Part shown: positions 57,228-64,000 of the stretch, one piece after another
Layout of the letters: every line of letters starts with the position of its first letter
Numbering within the stretch: position 1 is the first letter of the stretch
Position numbers and translations under genes: made by a program
The notes under the pieces: generated by a model
The model's database searches: none
Told to the model about the DNA's origin: nothing
What the model saw: the letters and a program-made list of their open reading frames with translations, nothing else
Source: Saussurea involucrata
Taxonomy: Eukaryota > Streptophyta > Magnoliopsida > Asterales > Asteraceae
Reading direction: 5' to 3'
Assembly (NCBI GenBank): GCA_033807775.1
Contig: CM066319.1
Coordinates: 136,512,983-136,576,982, forward strand
Length of the DNA: 64,000 bases

Positions 57228-57690
57228 TTACTCTTCAAGGTTCAACATTCCAAGCTCGCTGATGAGAAAGTTAAATCTTGTCTTATCAAGAGGTTTGGTA
57301 AATAGATCAGCTAACTGATAGTCAGTTGGAATAAAATGAAGTTCTATATCTCCATTCATCACATGATCTCTGATAAAATGATATCTGATTTCGATGTGTT
57401 TAGTCTTTGAGTGTAGCACTGGGTTGTTTTGCTATAGCGATGGCACTTGTGATGTCGTAATAGATAGGGATATTTGATAGTGGAAGGTCACGGTCTAATA
57501 GATGATTTCTCATTCATAAGACCTGAGCACAACAACTACCAGCGGCCTCATACTCAGCTTCAGCGGTTGAGGTGGACACCAAGTTTTTCTTTTTGCTTGT
57601 CCAACTCACCAGCTTTCCACCCAGGAGCTGACAACCTCATGTGGTTCTTTCTCTATCCAATTTGCAACCTGCAAAATCACTATCTGATTA
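57228..57690 (-). pseudogene. Copia RNase H fragment
   Basis: The minus strand reads SDSDFAGCKLDRERTT, then GCQLLGGKLVSWTSKKKN, STAEAEYEAAGSCCAQVL (with the conserved acidic residue of SxAEAEY) and then HSKTKHIEIRYHFIRDHV, NGDIELHFIPT and ADLFTKPLD, the classical C-terminus of Copia RT-RNase H. Two in-frame TGA codons and one frameshift (near 57415) break it. It degrades the RNA strand in RNA-DNA hybrids during retrotransposition. This fragment is dead. Confidence 0.92.
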
Positions 57691-57698
57691 GGCAGTTA

Positions 57699-58005
57699 TG
57701 TAGATCCCAAATTAGTGCAATATCAATAACAATCAATCAATAAGCAATCATAAATTATGAATCAATGTTGTCATCCATCTGATTGACATTCAAAGGTTAA
57801 TAATACGTTCAGAGAGTTTTACAATTAAGAATGAACGATTCTACCTAAACTAGGTTTAACAAAAACTATTTATACCTAGGCCTATGACAATCAAGGCCCA
57901 AGCTCATAAACTCTAATAAGCCCAATTCACAATTATAGGATTTTACAAATAATATAAAACTCTTTATATAACTTTCTATCTTATAGGACATTTATGGTCC
58001 TAACA
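57699..58005 (-). mobile_element. Copia-type LTR with adjoining polypurine tract
   Basis: On the plus strand it runs TGTAGATCCC to GGTCCTAACA. To its right the minus strand has a purine tract (TTTAGGGGAGAT), so it is a 3' LTR whose internal region extends only to 58162. The rest of that element is missing, and the RNase H fragment on its left belongs to another copy. Confidence 0.65.
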
Positions 58006-58372
58006 ATCTCCCCTAAAGTAATATAAAGAAAACAATTGGTCTTGAAAACTTCAGATCTTGATCTTCTTTCCCTCTTGAATCTTTAACACATTTTGGTGTT
58101 GGTTGTCTTCATGTATTTCCAAGCTCCCCCTTGAATAAAGCTCTTTTCTTCAGTTTGTAAATTATTTTTTTTAGCAAACTAACAATGATTATAAATCAAA
58201 ACTTTTAAATTATTTTATTTTCTTAGTAAGATACCAATGTTTGTATTTTTCCTTTTAGTAAGCTAACAATACTTATTTTAATAATTTTTTTTTGTTTTTT
58301 AGTTACATAACAATTGCTTATAAATCATTTTTTTTAGTAAAGTATATTAATCTTTATAATAATATTTGTATT

Positions 58373-58402
58373 CACCGCGCAAGGCGCGGTGCTGTTACCT
58401 AG
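58373..58402 (+). mobile_element. Helitron 3' terminus
   Basis: The hairpin CACCGCGC-AAG-GCGCGGTG is followed by CTGTTACCTAG and a T. An 8-bp stem about 8 bases from the terminal CTAG fits a Helitron 3' end. The body is probably the R4-type sequence upstream; the 5' end is not identified. Confidence 0.78.
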
Positions 58403-58606
58403 TATTCAAATATACCTAGAGATAAGATGGATTTTAGGTCACTATCCATCCTAGTGCTAAATTTACATCTTTAACTTGAAGCAACAATTACTGGTGTACA
58501 TATATTAATCATCTTCATTGTCTCTTCTCAATTTTGGTATTTTCCAAAATACAAAATCCTCGCACAATTTCCGTCAACAATTATGTTGATTTTTAATGAA
58601 AAGTTC

Positions 58607-58646
<40 letters not shown>

Positions 58647-58958
58647 GTGAGTTCAAACGAGAACGCTAACTATTTACGAGAACACAAGAACGGCCGCCCA
58701 TGTACAAAATCACATGTGATTCACGTACAAAATCACATTTGATTTTACACTACCTGGAAATCTGGACGCGAATCACATGTGATTTTGTACAAAATCCAGG
58801 TAGTGTAAAATCACATGTGATTTTGTACAAATCACGTACAAAATCCAGGTAGTGTAAAATCACATGTGATTTTGTACGTGAATCACATGTGATTTTGTAC
58901 ATGGACGGTCGTTCTCGTGTTCTCATAAATAGTTAGCGTTCTCGTTTGAACTTTTTTT

Positions 58959-58991
<33 letters not shown>

Positions 58992-59115
58992 TTGTTTTTG
59001 TTTTTTGTTTTTTAGTTACATAACAACTGCTTAAAAATCAATTTTTTTAGTAAAGTATATTAATTTTTATAATAATATTTGTATTCACCGCGCAAGGCGC
59101 GATGCTGTTACCTAG
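58403..59115 (+). mobile_element. Second Helitron 3' end, 713 bp further on
   Basis: The 120 bp before 59115 repeat the end of the preceding Helitron (AGTTACATAACAACTGCTTA to CTGTTACCTAG), with one stem base changed (GCGCGATG). It is preceded by a foldback element in TA repeats. It could be a second Helitron inserted directly behind the first, or a duplicated terminus. Confidence 0.6.
58630..58977. mobile_element. Foldback MITE with (GA)n/(TC)n ends
   Basis: Left arm GAGAG then GTTCAAACGAGAACGCTAAC; right arm is its complement ending in (TC)n. The centre repeats CACATGTGATTTTGTAC several times in both orientations. It lies between TA tracts. Confidence 0.8.
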
Positions 59116-59420
59116 TTTATTATAAAATAAAATAAAAAATGTATACGTTACCTTGTAATTGTATCCAATCTCCAACATAATTCCTTGCCATTTATTAATG
59201 CATTAAATCTAAATAGATGTATGGTTTGCAAAATAAAATTTAATGAAATTGGAATTTATTAAAAACACTAACTTTAATAGAATTAAAATAAAATTTGATT
59301 GAATTTAATCACACATTTAATTGGTAGGAATTTAATTGTTTCACTTAAGCCAAGAAATGATGAATTCCTTAACTTATGGAACTCAAATGATTGATTTATT
59401 TTGATTATGTGAACCGATGG
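59116..59420. other. AT-rich intergenic DNA
   Basis: No repeat, gene or terminus is recognised in these 305 bp. Confidence 0.5.
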
Positions 59421-60736
59421 GGGTGTTAGTTGCAAATGAAGCGGTGGATTTCTTGCGATGATCAAAAAAGAAATGTCTCATACTCAAAGTGGATTTCGAG
59501 AAAGCGTATAACAACGTGGAATGACCTTTCTTGCTAGATATAATGGAATCCATGGGTTTCAGTGATTAATGGTGCAAATGGATTAAGACGTGCTTATCAC
59601 CCTCGACAATTTTGGTTATCGTTAACGGATCACAACGAAGGAGTTCAAAATGGAGTTGGGTAATAGATTCAAACGGTTGTTCCAACTAGAAACATGTAAG
59701 GAGGCTAAGGTAGCGGAGAAAGGGGAATGGTTAGGAGAAAATTGGGTATGGAAGTGGAGTTGGAGGAGGGAGCCGAGAGGTAGGGAACTCGGTGAGTTGG
59801 AAGAATTCCAAAGTCTTATGGAAGGATGGCATCCAAGAACGGCTAGAAATGACCAAACGAAATGGTGGTTAGATGCTGATGGGACGTTCTCGGTGCAACG
59901 TATCAAGAACCTAATTGGAGAGACAATGACGTCAAGGGGGGGGGGGGGGGGGGGGGGGGGCTATGAGGAGACTAAGTGGTCAAAGTTGGTGCCTAAGAAA
60001 ATAGGTATTTTCGTATAGAGGGCTAGACAAGGGAGACTTCCGTGTCGAGGGGTATTAGATAAGATGTGAATGGATCTTCATTAATTGTTCTGCCCAAGAT
60101 GTGGAATCGAGGTAGAATCGGTGGAACACGCCTTGGTATGCTATCAAGAAGTTAATATTGTATGGCAGGAAATATACAGGTGGTGGAACATCAAGAAAGA
60201 CGGGATTGGTACGCTAAACGACATTTTAGACCATGCTATACTCTCGGAAGGAAGCTCTACTCGGTCGGGACTGGGGATAGCAGCGGTGTGGTCATTTTTA
60301 TACTTAATTTGGTCGCATTGAAACCAGATTGTTTTCAAGGAGGAGAAACGTAATTTGAAAGAAATGTTTTTCGAGTTTCGACTCCGAAGTTTCGAATGGA
60401 TAGCAAGAAGGATTCGGGGAAGGAAGGTAGAATGGGCGACTTGGCTATCGACTCCATCGGAACTATAGTGATGCTCGTATTCGAGGAAGTGTAGAGTTTG
60501 GCTCCAATGGGAGGCTCTCGGGTGGCGTTTTGAGTATTGATTCCAACAGCCGGTGTTGCTGCTGTTCGAGGTAGCATTTTTGTGCGATCTGGGTAGGTAG
60601 ATGTGCAGGTTTCAAACCTGCTTAGGGGCTGTTGTTTGTTATTTGGTTGGCTGATTTGGCCTCCTACTACTCTAGTTGTTTTTCCTTGTACTTTTTGGTG
60701 GTTTCAATGAAATTGCCTTTGCCTTTTAAAAAAAAA
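59421..60736 (+). pseudogene. L1-type LINE ORF2 relic, 5' truncated with internal deletion
   Basis: 59421-59640 reads VANEAVDF, then CLILKVDFEKAYNNVE and GFSD/WCKWIKTCLSPSTILV, part of the LINE reverse transcriptase, with three stops. From about 59660 the frame (to 60460) is the RVT zinc-binding C-terminus: WSKLVPKKIGIFV, then FCPRCGIEVESVEHALVCY and VWQEIYRWWNIKK. Most of the RT between the two is deleted. A run of 25 G (59936-59960) lies inside this part. A 3' UTR of about 260 bp and a poly(A) of nine residues (60728-60736) finish it. It is a dead copy with no clear target duplication. Confidence 0.88.
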
Positions 60737-61466
60737 CATAGGATTTGCAGTTTGGTCAAACAAAATTGTCCATTTCAGTTCCTTCAAATTCTTTCAAAAT
60801 CCGCAAAACAAATACCCCGAAGGAAATTGACTCAAATAGTTATTTTACACTTTTAAATTGGTCTCCTGCTCTTTTTCTCCCATGTTTGTAAGTGTCTCTC
60901 ACACAATAACAATGGCGGATCTACTAAGCACAAGTGGGGTCTCATGCATTCGTTCTAACTTATTTCGTAAGTAAATATTTTGAGGTATGTAAGGTGCACC
61001 CTCTAAATTTTGAAGGGTGTTTTGTGATATTAGATAATAAAAGGAACATCAACCAAAAAACTGAAAAATATTACGCAAAGTCAACCCGAAAACTAAAACG
61101 TATCCTTAAATCAACCAAAAAGTTTAAAAAATCCCCGGAAATAATGAAATTCGGTTAAAAATACATCGAACAACTTTCCATACTTTTAACCCACCTTAAT
61201 CGTAAACCCATTTGACCCAATTCTGCTCGTCATGGCAAAAATCCTAGGTCTTAAAAAATTTATATAATTGTATATAAATGAATTTATATTTTACAAGTGA
61301 AAAATGGAAAATGAGATTAATATAAGAATGACAACTATGAACTTTTATTGAGATTATGATTCTATTGAAGTGGTGACAAAAGTAAAGTATAATAAAACAA
61401 AAATGGGATTGTAGATTTTGTTTTCTAAAACAAAAATGGAATTGTGCATTCAATGAGCATCTCCAA
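60737..61466. other. Unassigned intergenic DNA
   Basis: About 730 bp, AT-rich, with no recognisable gene or repeat. ATGGCGGATCTACTAAGCAC near 60912 vaguely resembles transposon termini but has no partner. Confidence 0.5.
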
Positions 61467-62346
61467 CTAGGGGTGAGCAAAACCCGAACCATCCAACCGA
61501 CTCGACCGAACCCGAACCCGAACCCAAATAAGCCGAAAAAATGCTACCCGAGAACCCGCAACCCGAATAAGCCGAACCCAAAGTTTTTGATCAGATATTT
61601 CGGTCCAGGTTGGGTCTCCGTTTCCCACACCCGATCCGACCTGAACCCGAACTTTATTTTAGATTTTAAAAAAATAATTATTAATATCTAAAATATAAAT
61701 ACTTAAGTAACCAAGTATTGCATCTATGGTTGATGATTTAGGGCAAATACGTCTATTTCTATTTCTGCTGATTGAAGCCTGATTCAGTATTGGTTTGTTC
61801 TTCAAAATATTTAGTTCTATTAATTAATTTCTCATATAGCTTCTATTCATTTTTTGCTATGTTTTGATGTTGATTTTAATATTGCTTGTGTAGTTTAAGT
61901 GATTGTCTATCTCAGCTTATGGTTTGAAGTTGATTCATTCCAATAAGACATGCTTTTTATAGATTTATCTGGTGCATATGACATGAATGTATTAGACCTG
62001 AACTTGCACTTAAATTTACCTTCATGATCTACAGGTTGATTTTTTTTGTTTGTGTTGTGATTTAGCATTTTAGCATACCGGTAGTGGGATAATTGTAAGG
62101 ATTTAGACTTTTTTTTGTTTGTGTTGTGATTTGGCCCTTGAATTTATCTTCATGATCTTCATGTGTAGTGTGATTTAGCATTTTAGCATACTGGTAGTTC
62201 ATATGGTATGAATGTATTGGACCTGAACTTGCACTGAAATTTAACTTGCACTTAAGGCATTATTTATGATATAAAGTATGATAATTGTAATTTGTATGTT
62301 TAATTGAAATTCTTGACAACTTTCTTGATGTAGTTTGGAAATTGGA

Positions 62347-62541
62347 ATGTCTCAATCTCAAGCGGATAGTAGTGCACCACCTCCTGAAACTATGAAGCGA
62401 AAATCTATAGAAACAAGGTCAGTTTATTGGGATCACTTTGACATAATTTTAGATGGCAAGGGTAATTTGATCAAAGCAAAGTGCAAATATTGTAACAAAA
62501 TATATGCGGCCAACCTTAAAAAGCATGGGACTTCCTTCTAA
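62347..62541 (+). pseudogene. hAT transposase N-terminus with BED zinc finger
   Basis: I choose ATG 62347 (MSQSQADSSAPPPETMKRKS), six bases after a possible splice acceptor context (GATGTAG). The protein then reads SVYWDHFDIILDGKGNLIKA and KCKYCNKIYAANLKKHGTS, a BED-type zinc finger that binds transposon DNA. A stop follows at 62539, but the family sequence continues in another frame (KNHALSCLKNPQAKETRQTM and onward), so a small indel at 62535-62545 has inactivated it. RICESLEEPER-like. Confidence 0.85.
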
Positions 62542-62719
62542 AAAACCACGCCCTTTCATGCCTTAAAAACCCTCAGGCCAAAGAGACTAGACAAACCATG
62601 TTAGCATTCGCTTCGAATTCGGAAAATGAAAGTGTTTTGACTAATTGTGTTTTTGCCAACATTTTGGATAAAGAGATAAAGTTGAGTACATGCCATCTCA
62701 GTTCGGTCAATTGTTTGGT

Positions 62720-63306
62720 GAAGAAAGAGGTGAGCATGTTTTATGAAGGTAAAGTCTTAACTCACTTCTTTGTTTGAAGATTATGTGCAAGAATATTCCA
62801 AACCTTCTCAATCTCAATCTCACTCTTGATCCCAATCCAAATCTCAATCGGGAAAAGGTCTCCCCCATCTTGGAAGGTCACAATCTAAGTTTAAGAGTTT
62901 GTTGAAGAAGGAGAAGCTTGAAAGTGGGCCCTTAGATAGCAAAAGGAGTGAGCTTGATGTATACCTAGGAGAGGCCATTGTAGATAATAATGGCAATGGC
63001 TTTGATTTGCTTATGTGGTGGAAAATGAATAGTACACGGCTTCCCATCCTTTCAAAAGTTACGAGAGATGTCCTCGCCGTACCCATTTCTACAGTTGCAT
63101 CCGAATCGACCTTTAGTACAAGTGGGAGGGTGTTGGATAATTTTAGGAGTTCTCTAACTCCTAAAATAGTTGAAGCACTTATCTGTACGCAAGATTGGTT
63201 AAGGGGCCCTACTGAACCACTTGCGGTGGAAGAAATTTTAGAGGACCTTGAGAAGTTTGAGAAAGGTTCGAGTACAACATTAATTTATGAGTTTGATAAT
63301 TTATAA
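62720..63306 (+). pseudogene. hAT transposase C-terminus with dimerisation domain
   Basis: Open from 62899, though homology starts earlier (SLFEDYVQEYSKPSQSQSHS with stops, from about 62767). It contains KRSELDVYLGEAIV, then FDLLMWWKMNSTRLPILSKV, VAVPISTVASESTFSTSGRV-type residues and NFRSSLTPKIVEALICTQDW, the hAT C-terminal dimerisation region, and ends LIYEFDNL. The RNase H-like catalytic core that should lie between BED and this part is deleted, so no active transposase can result. Confidence 0.9.
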
Positions 63307-63420
63307 ATTATAATTTTAAAGGTTAAATGATTTAATTAGTTTTATGTGTCTTATTTATTTAATTAAAGGTTAAGTTAAATAAATGAAATTCATATGGTAT
63401 GAATTTATAAAGTTCATATA

Positions 63421-64000
63421 TTCATGTGTAGTGTGATTTAGCATTTTAGCATACTGGTAGTTCATATGGTATGAATGTATTGGACCTGAACTTGCACTGA
63501 AATTTAACTTGCACTTAAGGCATTATTTATGATATAAAGTATGATAATTGTAATTTGTATGTTTAATTGAGATTCTTGACAACTTTCTTGATGTAGTTTG
63601 GAAATTGGAATGTCTCAATCTCAAGCGGATAGTAGTGCACCACCTCCTGAAACTATGAAGCGAAAATCTATAGAAACAAGGTCAGTTTTTTGGGATCACT
63701 TTGACATAATTTTAGATGGCAAGGGTAATTTGATCAAAGAAAAGTGCAAATATTGTAACAAAATATATGCGGCCAACCTTAAAAAGCATGGGACTTCCTT
63801 CTAAAAAACCACGCCCTTTCATGCCTTAAAAACCCTCATGCCAAAGAGACTAGACAAACCATGTTAGCATTCGCTTCGAATTCGGAAAATGAAAGTGTTT
63901 TGACTAATTGTGTTTTTGCCAACATTTTGGATCAAAGAGATAAAGTTGAGTACATGCCATCTCAGTTCGGTCAATTGTTTGGTGAAGAAAGAGGTGAGCA
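63421..64000 (+). pseudogene. Second copy of the hAT core, running off the window
   Basis: Repeats 62158 onward with few differences (offset 1263). It includes the BED frame at 63610-63804, with Phe for Tyr in SVFWDHFD and Glu for Ala in IKEKCKY, and the same frameshift after HGTS. An extra C near 63930 restores a frame (LDQRDKVEYMPSQFGQLFG) that is broken in the first copy. Confidence 0.88.

Larger units (their letters stand above)
55847..58162 (-). mobile_element. Inserted block of Copia fragments
   Basis: A 2.3-kb block flanked by a 72-bp direct repeat. It contains 3' Copia non-coding DNA (about 55850-57227, with repeated ATCACTGATGAAAAATATCA-like inverted motifs near 56990-57120), an RNase H fragment (57228-57690) and a Copia LTR with a short internal piece (57699-58162). 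It is not a single intact element. Confidence 0.7.
61467..63420 (+). mobile_element. hAT-type transposon relic, left part and first core copy
   Basis: Begins with TAGGGGTGAGCAAAACCCGA and a CCCGAACC-rich stretch typical of hAT ends. A long leader (61690-62340) contains a repeated block (CATATGRYATGAATGTATT at about 61976 and 62201). A BED zinc finger frame and a dimerisation-domain frame follow, but the catalytic middle is missing. From 62158 the sequence is tandemly duplicated with a period of 1263 bp. The right terminus is outside the window or lost. Confidence 0.75.

Overview
This window looks like transposon-packed nuclear DNA from a flowering plant. I favour the daisy family (Asteraceae): the Copia gag (residues such as NQRNWNNQ, CFICGKLNHLAKHC, DSGCSRHMTGNM) and the extra ORF at 9346-12231 resemble Copia polyproteins I remember from that family. 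No intact host gene, rRNA or tRNA gene is visible. Host information survives only as exon fragments carried by a Helitron. Family assignments come from motifs, termini and target-site duplications (TSDs) read by eye.

Layout. 1-2820: Copia-like gag remnant and 3' non-coding DNA (minus strand), joined at a primer-binding site (PBS) to a Ty3/gypsy-type LTR (2836-6069) that carries a nested solo LTR (4081-5639, TSD CTCCT). 6070-13137: a young non-autonomous Copia-type element with 844-bp LTRs, gag, a broken protease, no integrase/RT/RNase H, and a separate 961-codon ORF behind its own TATA box. 13138-14359: nested Tourist-like MITEs. 14360-36401: a decayed Ty3/gypsy element ending in a chromodomain (minus strand, TSD GTAAT). 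Its 3' LTR is split by a 14.4-kb LARD with three LTRs and two internal regions (15404-29841, TSD ACTAC). 36402-41939: a short host-like stretch, then a Helitron carrying WRKY and TGD3 (chloroplast lipid ABC ATPase) exon fragments. 41944-52245: a second Helitron split by a plus-strand LARD (42602-51978, TSD ACATT), which itself holds a Cassandra TRIM element with 5S rRNA-like LTRs (46184-46818, TSD GTAGA). 52255-59115: repeated A/T-rich units riddled with MITEs, Copia pieces and two Helitron 3' ends. 59421-60736: a dead LINE. 61467-64000: an hAT transposase relic whose 1263-bp core is tandemly duplicated and runs off the window.

Two observations stand out. First, all nine long Ty3/LARD LTRs, from four sequence families, share a matching set of splice-like signals: donor 1, a 54-71 nt micro-exon, donor GTGAGT, a hairpin whose stem changes sequence but keeps pairing, a branch-like CTAAC/CTTAC, and an acceptor CAG about 25-35 nt further on. 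I infer a two-intron leader inside the LTR. Second, the Copia-type element has dense arrays of a decamer (TTANTACTGC) upstream of both of its TATA boxes, and the same decamer is translated inside gag.

Limits: I could not run alignments or searches. Counts of repeats and substitutions are by eye, and element ages and activity are not computed.
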